DNA of 64,000 nucleotides, taken from assembly GCF_009696685.2 (NCBI RefSeq), contig NZ_CP102355.1, positions 558,001 through 622,000 of the forward strand, in the 5' to 3' direction. Origin of the DNA: Paracoccus sp. SMMA_5_TC. GTDB taxonomy: Bacteria; Pseudomonadota; Alphaproteobacteria; Rhodobacterales; Rhodobacteraceae. The translations under genes were made by a program, and so were the position numbers. The notes below the pieces were generated by a model. It ran no database searches. It was not told the origin of the DNA and saw only the letters and a list, made by a program, of their open reading frames with translations. The first letter of the stretch is position 1. Each line of letters starts with the position of its first letter. This document shows positions 8,307 to 16,911 of this stretch, piece by piece.

Positions 8307-9998
8307 ATGGGCTATCAAGCACCGATCGAACAGATCGGTTTCATCCTGCGACATGTGGTATCGTTCCCGGACCTGGCCGCGACCGAGCGCTTCGCCGAGG
8401 CCAGCGACGACACGCTGACCGCCATCCTGGCCGAGGCCGGCAAGCTGGCCAGCGAGGTGATCGCCCCGGTCAACCGCGCCGGCGACCTGACGCCCGCCCG
8501 GCTGGAAAACGGCAAGCTGCGCTCATCGCCCGGGTTCGCCGATGCCTTCCGCGCCATGGCCGACGGCGGCTGGATCGGACTGGCCGCGCCGCAGGAATAC
8601 GGCGGCATGGGCCTGCCGCAGGCGCTGAACATGGCGGTGAACGAGATGATGGCCTCGGCCTGTCTGGCGCTGCAACTCAACCCGCTGCTGACCCAGGGCC
8701 AGATCGAGGCGCTGGAGCATCACGGCAGCGAAACGCTGAAGGCGCTGTATCTGCCCAAGCTGATTTCCGGCGAATGGTCGGGAACGATGAACCTGACCGA
8801 GCCGCAGGCGGGGTCCGACGTGGGGGCGCTGACCACCCGCGCCGAACGCAGCGACGACGGCAGCTATCGCATCACCGGGCAAAAGATCTTCATCACCTGG
8901 GGCGACAGCGACGTGACCGAAAACGTCTGCCATCTGGTGCTGGCGCGGCTGCCCGACGGCGGCCCCGGCACCCGTGGCATCAGCCTGTTCATGGTGCCCA
9001 AGCTGATCCCCGATGCCGCAGGCCGCCCCGGGCTGGCCAACAACCTGCGCGTGGTCAGCCTGGAGCACAAGCTGGGCATCCACGGCAGCCCGACCTGCGT
9101 GATGAGCTTCGAGGGCGCGCAGGGCTGGCTTGTGGGCGAAGAGCACAAGGGCATGGCCGCCATGTTCACGATGATGAACTGCGCCCGTCTGGGCGTCGGC
9201 GTGCAGGGCGTGGCCCAGGCCGAGGCGGCCTTGCAGCAGGCGGTGGCCTATGCCCGCGACCGCAACCAGATGGGGCCGATCATCCGCCACCCCGACGTGC
9301 GCCGGATGCTGGCCGAATCGCGGGCCGAGGTTTTTGCCGCCCGCGCGATCTGCCTGGCCTGCGCCATGGCGCTGGACATGGCGCGCGCCACCGGATCGGA
9401 GGAATGGGCCGCGCGCGCCGCGCTGCTGACCCCGATCGCCAAGGCGCACGGCACCGATGTCGGGGTGCGGGTCTGCGACACCGCCGTGCAGGTGCATGGC
9501 GGCATGGGCTATGTCGAGGAAACCGGCATCGCCCAGTTCCTGCGCGACGTCCGCATCACCCCGATCTACGAAGGCACGAACGGCATCCAGGCCATGGACC
9601 TTGTCGGGCGCAAGCTGGCCGATGGCGGTCAGGCGGCGATGGCGCTGCTGGATGAAATCCTTGACGGCGCCAAGGCCGCGCAGGCGGCCCAGCCCGATCT
9701 GGCCCATCAGCTGTGGCAGGCGGCCGAAACCCTGCGCGAGGCGACGCAGGAACTGCTGGGGCGCGACATGGCCGAACGCTTTGCCGGCGCGGTGCCCTAT
9801 CTGTCCGCCTTTGCCCGCGTGCTGGGTGCGCATTACCATTTGCGCGCGGCAATCCAGGGTGGCAGCGCGGTGCTGGCACGTCTCTATATCACCCGTATCC
9901 TGCCGCATTACGCTGCCGACCTGGCGGCTGCGCAGGCCGGGCTCGCCGGGCTCGAGTCGCTTGACGAGGATGCGCTGCTGGGTCAAATGGCCGGGTGA
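8307..9998 (+). CDS. Acyl-CoA dehydrogenase, DmdC-like long form
   Basis: 563 aa FAD enzyme that introduces a trans-2,3 double bond into an acyl-CoA and passes electrons to ETF. The order of blocks is an N-terminal helical domain, MNLTEPQAGSDVGAL and ITGQKIFITWGD (FAD/substrate contacts), VQVHGGMGYVEETG, and PIYEGTNGIQA with the catalytic glutamate. An extra C-terminal domain of about 120 residues follows, as in the DmdC (methylmercaptopropionyl-CoA dehydrogenase) group. The substrate cannot be told from sequence. Its ATG follows GGGGGGAG. The electron acceptor route, ETF-QO, is encoded at 20512-22158. The stop overlaps the next GTG start. Confidence 0.9.
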   Translation: MGYQAPIEQIGFILRHVVSFPDLAATERFAEASDDTLTAILAEAGKLASEVIAPVNRAGDLTPARLENGKLRSSPGFADAFRAMADGGWIGLAAPQEYGGMGLPQALNMAVNEMMASACLALQLNPLLTQGQIEALEHHGSETLKALYLPKLISGEWSGTMNLTEPQAGSDVGALTTRAERSDDGSYRITGQKIFITWGDSDVTENVCHLVLARLPDGGPGTRGISLFMVPKLIPDAAGRPGLANNLRVVSLEHKLGIHGSPTCVMSFEGAQGWLVGEEHKGMAAMFTMMNCARLGVGVQGVAQAEAALQQAVAYARDRNQMGPIIRHPDVRRMLAESRAEVFAARAICLACAMALDMARATGSEEWAARAALLTPIAKAHGTDVGVRVCDTAVQVHGGMGYVEETGIAQFLRDVRITPIYEGTNGIQAMDLVGRKLADGGQAAMALLDEILDGAKAAQAAQPDLAHQLWQAAETLREATQELLGRDMAERFAGAVPYLSAFARVLGAHYHLRAAIQGGSAVLARLYITRILPHYAADLAAAQAGLAGLESLDEDALLGQMAG

Positions 9999-11017
9999 TA
10001 CGCAGCGAATTCCATACCCCTCCGGCCGAGGGCGAGGCGATCAAGATCGCCCCCGGCGTGCTGTGGCTGCAAATGCCGCTGCCCTTCAAGCCCGACAGCG
10101 TCAATGTCTATGCCCTGCGCGACGATGAAGGCTGGACGCTGGTCGACACCGGCATCGACAGCCGCCGCAGCCGCGCCATCTGGCAGCGCATCCTGAACGG
10201 GCCGCTGGCGGGCGCGCCGCTGCGGCGGGTCATCGCCACCCATCACCACATCGACCACATCGGTCTGGCGGGGTGGTTCCAGGCCCAGGGCGCCGAATTG
10301 CTGACATCGCGCGCCTCCTGGCTGATGGCGCGCATGGGGCTGCTGGATGTGCAGGAACGCCCGACACCGCAGGCCATGGCCTTCTGGCGGCGGGCGGGCA
10401 TGCCCCCCGAGATGATCGAGGAACGCAGCCACGAACGCCCCTTCAACGCCTCGGACCTCTGCGCGCCGCTGCCGCCGGGCTATCTGCGCCTGCAGGAAGG
10501 ACAGCAGATCACATTCGGCAACCGGCGCTGGCAGGTAAGGCTGGGACATGGCCATGCGCCCGAACATGTCACGCTGTGGTCGCTGGATGACGACCTGGTG
10601 CTGGGCGGCGACCAGATGCTGGCCACGATTTCCCCCAACCTGGGGGCCTATCCCACCGAACCGCTTGCCGATACCGTTGGCGACTGGCTGGAAAGCTGCG
10701 ACCGGCTGGCGCCGCACGCGACCCCTGACCAGCTGGTGCTGCCAGGGCACAAGCTGCCCTATCGCGGCCTGCCAACGCGGCTGCGGCAACTGGCCGAAAA
10801 CCAGCGCGCGGCACTGGACCGGCTGGAACAGGCGCTGCGGCAACAGCCGGCAAGCGCGGTGGGCTGTTTTCCCGTGCTGTATCGCCGCCCCATCGCCAAA
10901 CCGGAATTCGGACTGGCCTTGGCCGAAGCGGTTGGCCATATCAACCATCTGCACGCGACCGGGCGGGTGTGGCCGGCCGGCACGACCGAATCGGGCGCGG
11001 TGCTTTGGGGGGCGTGA
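9995..11017 (+). CDS. MBL-fold metallo-hydrolase with C-terminal winged-helix-like extension
   Basis: 340 aa. The metallo-beta-lactamase core shows the dinuclear metal motif HHHIDH (residues 83-88), a downstream HGHAPEHV, the aspartate in GGDQML and the final histidine in PGHKLPY. The C-terminal 90 residues resemble the winged-helix tail found in LACTB2-like hydrolases. Substrate unknown; thioester or phosphoester hydrolysis is possible. The start is GTG at 9995, overlapping the acyl-CoA dehydrogenase stop as GTGA. The tight coupling suggests a shared catabolic role, perhaps acyl-CoA thioester cleavage, but that is inference. Confidence 0.85.
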   Translation: MIRSEFHTPPAEGEAIKIAPGVLWLQMPLPFKPDSVNVYALRDDEGWTLVDTGIDSRRSRAIWQRILNGPLAGAPLRRVIATHHHIDHIGLAGWFQAQGAELLTSRASWLMARMGLLDVQERPTPQAMAFWRRAGMPPEMIEERSHERPFNASDLCAPLPPGYLRLQEGQQITFGNRRWQVRLGHGHAPEHVTLWSLDDDLVLGGDQMLATISPNLGAYPTEPLADTVGDWLESCDRLAPHATPDQLVLPGHKLPYRGLPTRLRQLAENQRAALDRLEQALRQQPASAVGCFPVLYRRPIAKPEFGLALAEAVGHINHLHATGRVWPAGTTESGAVLWGA

Positions 11018-11079
11018 CAGGGGCGTTGCCATCGGCTATCCCTGCCTCGACACATTCGACCGCCCAAGGGAAGCTCAGC

Positions 11080-11232
11080 ATGGCCTCGCATCACGATTCC
11101 TCGGAACACAAGCACGGTGAAATGGACATTCGCGCCCACCAGGAAACCTTTGCGGGCTTCATCCGCGCCACCATCTGGGTTAGCGGTCTGGCACTGGCGG
11201 TTCTGGTCTTTCTGGCCCTGACCAACGCCTGA
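11080..11232 (+). CDS. ctaH: aa3-type cytochrome c oxidase subunit IV
   Basis: 50 aa. The sequence begins with a His-rich hydrophilic start ([17 protein letters not shown]) followed by one membrane helix ([17 protein letters not shown]). This is the tiny bacterial subunit IV that lies alongside subunits I and III of the Paracoccus-type aa3 oxidase in the inner membrane; its role is not essential in known cases. The gene stands alone, away from other cox genes, as is usual in this group. AAGGGAAG precedes the ATG. Confidence 0.92.
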   Translation: MASHHDSSEHKHGEMDIRAHQETFAGFIRATIWVSGLALAVLVFLALTNA

Positions 11233-11248
11233 TCCGGGAATCGAACGG

Positions 11249-11896
11249 ATGCAAAGACGCGCCTTTCTTGCCTTGGCCGCGCCGGCTGTTCTGGTGGCCT
11301 GCGGTGCCGACAACCGCTGGGCCAGTGACGAGGCAGTGCGCCGCGCGCGCTATGTCTCGGACGAGCCGCCGTCGATCACCCTGTTCACGGTGATCGGAAT
11401 TCCGCGCGGCGAGGGCGGCCACAGCGCGCTGATGGTCAATGCCAGCCAGCGGGTGATCTATGACCCCGCCGGCAGCTGGGAACACCCCGCCATCCCGGAG
11501 CGGCGCGACGTGCTTTACGGCATCACGCCGAATTTCAAGAATTTCTACATCGATTACCACGCGCGCGAGACCTATTGGGTGGCCGAGGACACGATCCAGG
11601 TGCCCATGGCCGTGGCCGAGGCCGCCCTGCGCGCGGTCGAGGCCCAGGGCCCCTCGAACAAGGGCTTCTGCGCCGTCAACACCGGCAAGGCCTTGCGCCG
11701 CGTGCCCGGATTCGAGGGCGCACCGACCGGGTTTTCGCCGATCAGGCTGCGGGAATGGTTCCTGACTCTGCCCGGCGTGGTCAGCAAGAAGCACATGGAC
11801 GGCGATCCCGCCAACAACCACAATGTGCTGCTGCGGCAGAAAAGCGGCGTGGTGCGCGGCTATGACCAGAACGGCCAGCTTCAGCCGATCAGGTAA
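11249..11896 (+). CDS. Lipoprotein, possible permuted papain-like fold
   Basis: 215 aa with a short signal and lipobox (LAAPAVLVACGA), so it should be a membrane-anchored lipoprotein. The mature part has an early GEGGHSALMV with a conserved-looking His and a later KGFCAVNTGKAL with a Cys. This His-before-Cys order resembles circularly permuted NlpC/P60-type proteins (YaeF/YiiX). I cannot confirm this by search, so treat it as a hypothesis; otherwise it is a conserved hypothetical lipoprotein. It follows the oxidase subunit gene by 16 nt. Its 3' end overlaps the convergent azlD by 16 nt. Confidence 0.75.
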   Translation: MQRRAFLALAAPAVLVACGADNRWASDEAVRRARYVSDEPPSITLFTVIGIPRGEGGHSALMVNASQRVIYDPAGSWEHPAIPERRDVLYGITPNFKNFYIDYHARETYWVAEDTIQVPMAVAEAALRAVEAQGPSNKGFCAVNTGKALRRVPGFEGAPTGFSPIRLREWFLTLPGVVSKKHMDGDPANNHNVLLRQKSGVVRGYDQNGQLQPIR

Positions 11897-12210
11897 AGCG
11901 CCAGATACAGGCTGGCCATTCCCGACAGGATGGCCGCCAGCAGATTGCGCGTGACCAGACCCACCGCCACCGTGACCAGCGCCGCCAGCATCCGCGCCGG
12001 ATCGGGCTGGCCATGGGTCGCGGCCGGCCAGACCACCAGCGGCGCCACGATCGCCGGCAGCACCCCGACCGCGGTATAGCGCAGCAGGCGCTGTGCCCAG
12101 ACCGGCAGCGGACGGTCGCCCAGCGCCCCCAGGAACGACCAGCGCAGCCCATAGGTGCCCAGCGCCAGCGCTAGGATGATGATCCAGATGGTGCCGCTGC
12201 TGTAGTTCAT
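11881..12210 (-). CDS. azlD: AzlD domain protein (branched-chain amino acid export subunit)
   Basis: 109 aa with four hydrophobic segments, including the family start IWIIILALALGTYGLRWSF. AzlD works with AzlC in the inner membrane to export branched-chain amino acids and analogues. The ATG at 12210 overlaps the azlC stop as ATGA, so translation is coupled. The 3' end overlaps the convergent lipoprotein gene by 16 nt. Confidence 0.88.
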   Translation of the reverse strand: MNYSSGTIWIIILALALGTYGLRWSFLGALGDRPLPVWAQRLLRYTAVGVLPAIVAPLVVWPAATHGQPDPARMLAALVTVAVGLVTRNLLAAILSGMASLYLALYLIG

Positions 12211-12986
12211 GCCGTGTCCGCCTTGCGCCTTTCGATCCAGGTCTCGACCAGGGCACCGGTCATCATCGCCAGCGGCGCCGCGATGAACAGCCCCAGCCCC
12301 GAGGGCAGGAATGCCAGCAGCAGCGAGGCCGCCACCGCCACGAAGGCCGCCGCCAGATGCGGGATGCTGCGCAAGGTCGGCGCGATCAGCGCGATGAAGG
12401 TGATCGGCATGGCGAAATCCAGCGCCCAGCTTTCGGGGATCGCCTGTCCCAGCCAGACCCCCAGCAGTGTTGCCAGAAACCAGGGCACGCAGGTGGCAAA
12501 CACCGTGCCCAGGAAATAGGCGACGCGCTGACGCACGCTCAGGCGCGGGAATTTCTCGTAATGCTGCAACGCCAGGGCATAGTTCTGATCGACCAGCACA
12601 TAGGAAATCCACGCCCGGTGCCGGGCCGGGGCCGCGCCCAGCCAGGGCACCAGCGATGCCGAATACATCGCCATGCGCAGATTGACCGCGATGGCCGACA
12701 AGATGACGATCAGCGCCGGGGCATGATCGGTCATCAGCTGCACGGCGGTGAACTGCGACGCCCCCGCCAGCACCAGCACGGTAAAGCCCATGATCTGCGG
12801 AAGGTTCAGCCCCGCGTCCGAGGCCATGACCCCGAACAGCATCCCAAAGGGCAGCAGCACCAGGATGAAGGGCAGCGATTGCACGAAACCGTCGCGCACG
12901 CATTGCGCCGGGGTGCGGGCCAGGGCGCGATGCTGTTCGGGCGATAGGGCATCGCCCGCGGGGGCGGGATCGGCAAGGGCGGACAT
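12207..12986 (-). CDS. azlC: AzlC family transporter
   Basis: 259 aa with about six to eight membrane helices. Family features are the N-terminal GFVQSLPFILVLLPFGMLFGV, ASQFTAVQLM, and the NLRMAMYSASL segment. It is the larger subunit of the AzlCD exporter of branched-chain amino acids. The chosen ATG at 12986 leaves about 30 hydrophilic residues before the first helix. It forms an operon with azlD. The LysR gene ends 81 nt upstream on the same strand, so regulation or partial readthrough between them is possible. Confidence 0.88.
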   Translation of the reverse strand: MSALADPAPAGDALSPEQHRALARTPAQCVRDGFVQSLPFILVLLPFGMLFGVMASDAGLNLPQIMGFTVLVLAGASQFTAVQLMTDHAPALIVILSAIAVNLRMAMYSASLVPWLGAAPARHRAWISYVLVDQNYALALQHYEKFPRLSVRQRVAYFLGTVFATCVPWFLATLLGVWLGQAIPESWALDFAMPITFIALIAPTLRSIPHLAAAFVAVAASLLLAFLPSGLGLFIAAPLAMMTGALVETWIERRKADTA

Positions 12987-13066
12987 GACCTGAAGAACGT
13001 CGATTGGGAAAGATGCGCCCAGATAGTCCCATTCCGCCGCCAAAGGCAAGCCGCGCCGTCCCCCTC

Positions 13067-13969
13067 TCAGCCGACGGCGGCGCTGAGCGCGCGGGCCAGT
13101 TCCTCGGCGAACATGGTGGCGGCCAGGCCCATCACGCGCTTGTCGCGCTGCACCACCGCCAGGATGTTCTTGCCCGAAACGAATTCCCGCACCGGCCGAT
13201 AGGTCAGCAGGCCGTTCACCTGTTCCTGGGCGATGTCCACCTTGCTCAGAAAGGCGATGCCGGCGCCCGAAATCGCCAGCGCCTTCATCGCCTCGACCGA
13301 GTTGGTCAGGAATGTCGGCCGGAAATCCAGCCCGGCGCTGTCGAAGGCGTCGCGAATGATGCCCTGCAACAGCATCGTGTGATCGGCCAGGATCAGCGGA
13401 TAGGATTGGCACATCGCCAGCGGCAGCGATTTCATCGCCGCCAGCGGATGACCTGGTGTCAGAACCGCGCCCAGGCGGGCCTCGACATTGGCCAGCACCT
13501 CCAGCGGCGGCAGGTTGGGCAGGTTGAAGGCCACGCCAAGATCGGCCTTGGCATCGGTCACCGCCTGGACGATGTCGGGGGCGAACATCATGTGGATCGA
13601 CAGCCGCACCTGCGGGTGGCGGGCCTGGAACGCCGCCGCGGTATGGGCGACGATGCCGCCGGCAAGCCCGTTCATCGTCGCCACGATCACCTCGCCGCCC
13701 TGCAGGGTCTTGAGATCGCGGATCTCGGCCTGGACCTGGGAATATTCCTTCAGCGTGCGGCGGGCATGGGCCAGCAGGATTTCGCCCGCCGGGGTCGGAC
13801 GCAGCCCGCGCGGCAGCCGCTCGAACAACGGCTCGCCGATCTGATCCTCGAGTTTCAGCAGATGCTTGTTGATCGCCGAGGCGGCGATGCGCAGCCGCTC
13901 GGACGCGCCGCGGATCGAGCCGCAGCGCGCCACCTCGTCCAGATAGCGCAAGGTGCGGGAGTGAAGCAT
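13067..13969 (-). CDS. LysR-family transcriptional regulator
   Basis: 300 aa. The N-terminal winged helix (RTLRYLDEVARCGSIRGASERLRIAASAINKHL, quoted here only to L10-E30: LDEVARCGSIRGASERL) is followed by a LysR effector domain with GLAGGIVAHTAAAFQARHP. It is divergent from the ABC importer operon, with 135 nt between the starts, the classic arrangement for a LysR protein controlling its neighbour. The inducer would then be the imported compound or its product. The downstream azlCD genes are on the same strand. Confidence 0.9.
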   Translation of the reverse strand: MLHSRTLRYLDEVARCGSIRGASERLRIAASAINKHLLKLEDQIGEPLFERLPRGLRPTPAGEILLAHARRTLKEYSQVQAEIRDLKTLQGGEVIVATMNGLAGGIVAHTAAAFQARHPQVRLSIHMMFAPDIVQAVTDAKADLGVAFNLPNLPPLEVLANVEARLGAVLTPGHPLAAMKSLPLAMCQSYPLILADHTMLLQGIIRDAFDSAGLDFRPTFLTNSVEAMKALAISGAGIAFLSKVDIAQEQVNGLLTYRPVREFVSGKNILAVVQRDKRVMGLAATMFAEELARALSAAVG

Positions 13970-14104
13970 GGCAGGCCCTTTGAACCGTTCTCGAAACGCG
14001 CACGGACAATAGCCGATAAGATGCTTTTCAGAAACGATTCGATGGCTTTTGATGAAAGGGTCACGGCGGGCGCCACAAGCCGCCGGATCAACAGGAGGAT
14101 CACC
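13970..14104. promoter_or_regulatory. Divergent regulatory region between the LysR gene and the ABC importer operon
   Basis: 135 nt, more AT-rich in the middle (about 14010-14065, around GATAAGATGC and TTTTCAGAAACG) than its surroundings. It should hold both promoters and LysR-type T-N11-A operators. I see no convincing riboswitch; in particular the TPP-riboswitch core is absent. AGGAGG before 14105 is a strong ribosome binding site. Confidence 0.5.
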
Positions 14105-15109
14105 ATGCCGTTTGCCGACTTCACCCTTTCCCGGCTGACCCGGGCTGCGGTCGCCGCGCTTGCGCTGACCGGCGCGGCCACCGCCGCCGCTGCCGAGGAG
14201 CTGGAAAAGGTCACTCTGATCACCAGCTGGTATGCCCAGGCCGAACACGGCGGCTTCTACCAGGCCAAGGCCACCGGCCTTTACGAAAAGGAAGGCCTTG
14301 ACGTCACCATCAAGATGGGCGGGCCGCAGGTCAACAGCATGCAGCTGCTGCTGGCCGGCGAGGCCGATTTCGCCAACGGCTACGATTTCCAGGTGCTGGG
14401 CGGCGTTGAAAACAACCTGCCCGTGGTCGCCGTCGCCGCGATGATGCAGCACGACATGAACGGCATCGTCACCCATCCCGATGTGAAAAGCCTGGATCAG
14501 CTGAAGGACAAGACGCTGCTGATGGCCACCAACGCGCGCACCTCGTGGTGGCCGTGGCTGAAGATGACCTACGGGCTCGAAGATTCGCAGGTCAAACCCT
14601 ATACCTTCAACATCCAGCCCTTCATCATCGATCCCGATGCCGCCCAGCAGGCGTTCCCGACCTCGGAACCCTATTCGCTGCAAAAGCAGGGCGTGGACCA
14701 CAATTTCTTCCTGCTGGCCGATGCCGGCTATCCGCCCTATGGCGTGACCACCGTCACCCGCCGCGACGTGATCGAACAGAAGCCGGAAGTGGTCGAACGC
14801 TTCCTGCGCGCCTCGGTCGAGGGCTGGAAAAGCTATCTTCAGGATCCGGCCCCCGCCAATGTCCTGATCAAGGAAGCCAACCCCAAGATGAGCGACGATC
14901 TGCTGGATTTCGCCGTCAAGCGGCTGAAGGAAATGCAGATCATCACCGGCGGCGACGCGGCCACCCAGGGCATCGGCATCATGACCCCCGAACGCTGGAA
15001 GGCCAGCTATGACTACATGGTCTCGGCCGGGATGCTGAAGCCGGAAACCGACTGGCAAAAGGCGTTCACCACCGATTTCGTCAAGAACCTGCGCGTGATC
15101 GCGCAATGA
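14105..15109 (+). CDS. ABC transporter substrate-binding protein, NMT1/THI5-like
   Basis: 334 aa with a signal peptide (cut near TAAAAEE). The mature protein has the NMT1/THI5 fold signature: LITSWYAQAEHGGFYQAKATGLY, then GLDVTIKMGGPQVN and LLLAGEADFANGYD. Members bind nitrogenous small molecules such as thiamine pyrimidines, riboflavin precursors, taurine or nitrate analogues. It is the first gene of an operon with an ATPase and a permease, and its stop overlaps the ATPase region. The operon ends in a purine-deaminase-like amidohydrolase, which points to a nucleobase-like or aminopyrimidine ligand (inference). (Motif quoted in parts: LITSWYAQAEHGGF and YQAKATGLY.). Confidence 0.88.
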   Translation: MPFADFTLSRLTRAAVAALALTGAATAAAAEELEKVTLITSWYAQAEHGGFYQAKATGLYEKEGLDVTIKMGGPQVNSMQLLLAGEADFANGYDFQVLGGVENNLPVVAVAAMMQHDMNGIVTHPDVKSLDQLKDKTLLMATNARTSWWPWLKMTYGLEDSQVKPYTFNIQPFIIDPDAAQQAFPTSEPYSLQKQGVDHNFFLLADAGYPPYGVTTVTRRDVIEQKPEVVERFLRASVEGWKSYLQDPAPANVLIKEANPKMSDDLLDFAVKRLKEMQIITGGDAATQGIGIMTPERWKASYDYMVSAGMLKPETDWQKAFTTDFVKNLRVIAQ

Positions 15110-15117
15110 GGTCCGAC

Positions 15118-15966
15118 ATGGCACAGACCACCGCCCTCAGACAGTTCGCACAGACGGAGACCCAGCCCTTGCAGCGCCGCCCCGTCATCGAGATCAACGG
15201 CGCCGAAAAGACCTTCGGCAATGGCTTTCGCGCGCTGGAACCGGTCGATCTGACCGTGCGCGAAGGCGAGTTCCTGACCCTGATCGGTCCTTCGGGCTGC
15301 GGGAAAAGCACGCTTCTGGGCCTGATGACCAACCTGCTGCAACCCTCGGCCGGCCAGGTGAAATGGTGGGGGGACAGTTTCGAGCGGACCGGCACCCCCG
15401 GCAAGTCGCTGTCGATCGTGTTCCAGGACGCCACCCTGATGCCCTGGGCCTCGATCGAAGCCAATGTCCGCCTGCCGCTGGACCTCGCCGGGGTGCCCAG
15501 GTCCGAAAGCACCCCGCGGGTGCGCGCGGCGCTGGAAAAGGTCGGCCTGAAGGGCTTTGGCGACCGGCTGCCGCGCCAGCTTTCGGGCGGCATGCGGATG
15601 CGGGTGTCGATCGCGCGTTCGCTGGTGACCGAACCCGACCTGCTGCTGATGGACGAACCCTTCGGCGCCCTGGACGAGTTCACCCGCAACAAGCTGGACG
15701 CCGACCTGCTGGATCTGTGGCGCGAACGCAATCTGAGCATCGTTTTCGTGACCCATTCGATCTACGAGGCGGTGTTCCTGTCCAGCCGCGTGGTGGTGAT
15801 GGCGGCCCGGCCGGGGCGGATTTCGCGCATCATCGACATCGACGTGCCCGGCCCGCGGGACGAGGAATTCCGCGGCAGCCCGCGATTCGCCGCGCTGTGC
15901 GCCGAGCTTTCGGCGGCGCTGCGCGAGGCCTCGGACCAGTCCGGCAGCCATCCGCAAGACGAGTGA
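15118..15966 (+). CDS. ABC transporter ATP-binding protein (nitrate/sulfonate/pyrimidine type)
   Basis: 282 aa. All ATPase motifs are present: Walker A GPSGCGKST, Q-loop VFQDATLMPW, signature LSGGMRMRVSIARSL, Walker B LLLMDEPFGALDE and the H-loop VTHS. The MPW after the Q-loop glutamine and the overall type match the TauB/SsuB/ThiZ group. The start at 15118 is supported by GAGG 6 nt upstream; an ATG at 15106 that overlaps the previous stop as ATGA is also in frame. It powers uptake with the neighbouring permease. Confidence 0.92.
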   Translation: MAQTTALRQFAQTETQPLQRRPVIEINGAEKTFGNGFRALEPVDLTVREGEFLTLIGPSGCGKSTLLGLMTNLLQPSAGQVKWWGDSFERTGTPGKSLSIVFQDATLMPWASIEANVRLPLDLAGVPRSESTPRVRAALEKVGLKGFGDRLPRQLSGGMRMRVSIARSLVTEPDLLLMDEPFGALDEFTRNKLDADLLDLWRERNLSIVFVTHSIYEAVFLSSRVVVMAARPGRISRIIDIDVPGPRDEEFRGSPRFAALCAELSAALREASDQSGSHPQDE

Positions 15967-15970
15967 TCCC

Positions 15971-16777
15971 ATGAACCACAAACTCCTCGACGCCGATTTC
16001 CTGACCCGCACCATCGGCCCGATCGCCGTCGGCCTGGGCATCCTGGTGCTGTGGCAGGTGCTGTGCACCGTCTATCAGGTGCCGATCTATCTGTTTCCCA
16101 AGCCGACCGACATCTGGGCCAGCTTCGTCAACGACCTGCCGGCGCTGATGCGGGCGCTGAAGGTGACGATGATGGTGACGCTGCAGGCATTCGTGCTGGC
16201 GGTGGTGGTGGGCACGCTGATCGCCTTTCTGTTCAACCAGAGCAGGATCCTGGAAGCCTGCCTGTTTCCCTATGCCATCATCCTGCAGGTCACCCCGATC
16301 GTCGCCATCTCGCCACTCATCATCATCCTGATCAAGGATACCCGGCTGGCGCTGACCGTTTGCGCCGCCATCGTGGCGCTGTTCCCGATCATCTCGAACA
16401 CCACTCTGGGACTGCGCAGCGTCGATCCGGGGCTGGTCAACCTGTTCAAGGCCAATCGTGCCTCGCGCCTGCAGACGCTGATCCGCCTGCGGATCCCCAG
16501 CGCCCTGCCCTATTTCTTTGCCGGCCTGCGCATCTCGAGCGGCCTGGCGCTGATCGGGGCGGTGGTTGCGGAATTCGTCGCCGGCACCGGCGGTCTGGGA
16601 TCGGGCCTGGCCTACGAGATCCTGCAGGCGGGCTTTCAGCTCAACATTCCGCTGATGTTCGCGGCACTTGGCCTGATCACCGCCTTGGGCATCCTGCTGT
16701 TCCTGGCGATGGCGTGGCTGTCCAACAAGGCCATCGGTTCCTGGCACGAAAGCGCCGCCGCCGACCGCGCCGGCTGA
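15971..16777 (+). CDS. ABC transporter permease (nitrate/sulfonate/pyrimidine type)
   Basis: 268 aa with about six membrane helices. The coupling-loop region for the ATPase is seen in FKANRASRLQTLIRLRIPSALPYFFAGLR (core LRIPSALPYFFAGLR). It resembles the SsuC/TauC/ThiX family. It starts 4 nt after the ATPase stop and completes the importer. A 134-nt gap, GC-rich with no obvious promoter, separates it from the amidohydrolase gene. Confidence 0.92.
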   Translation: MNHKLLDADFLTRTIGPIAVGLGILVLWQVLCTVYQVPIYLFPKPTDIWASFVNDLPALMRALKVTMMVTLQAFVLAVVVGTLIAFLFNQSRILEACLFPYAIILQVTPIVAISPLIIILIKDTRLALTVCAAIVALFPIISNTTLGLRSVDPGLVNLFKANRASRLQTLIRLRIPSALPYFFAGLRISSGLALIGAVVAEFVAGTGGLGSGLAYEILQAGFQLNIPLMFAALGLITALGILLFLAMAWLSNKAIGSWHESAAADRAG

Positions 16778-16911
16778 CCTGCGTCCCGGCCCGGCACCAT
16801 CGGCCGGGCCGCCCCTTCCCCCTTCCCGCCGACCCGCGCCCTGCCGCCGCCGGACCGCCCGGTCCGGCCGGCCCTGCCGACGGCGCCCTTCAGACACAAG
16901 GACTGACTTCG

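Noticed and set aside
13970..14104. TPP or purine riboswitch upstream of the importer operon
   Set aside because: The conserved cores (for example CTGAGA with ACCTGA-type partner for TPP) are absent. Regulation by the divergent LysR protein is the simpler explanation.
13067..15124. 685-codon frame on the - strand joining the LysR gene to an upstream extension
   Set aside because: The extension is antisense to the substrate-binding protein gene. LysR proteins start at the winged helix, matching ATG 13969.
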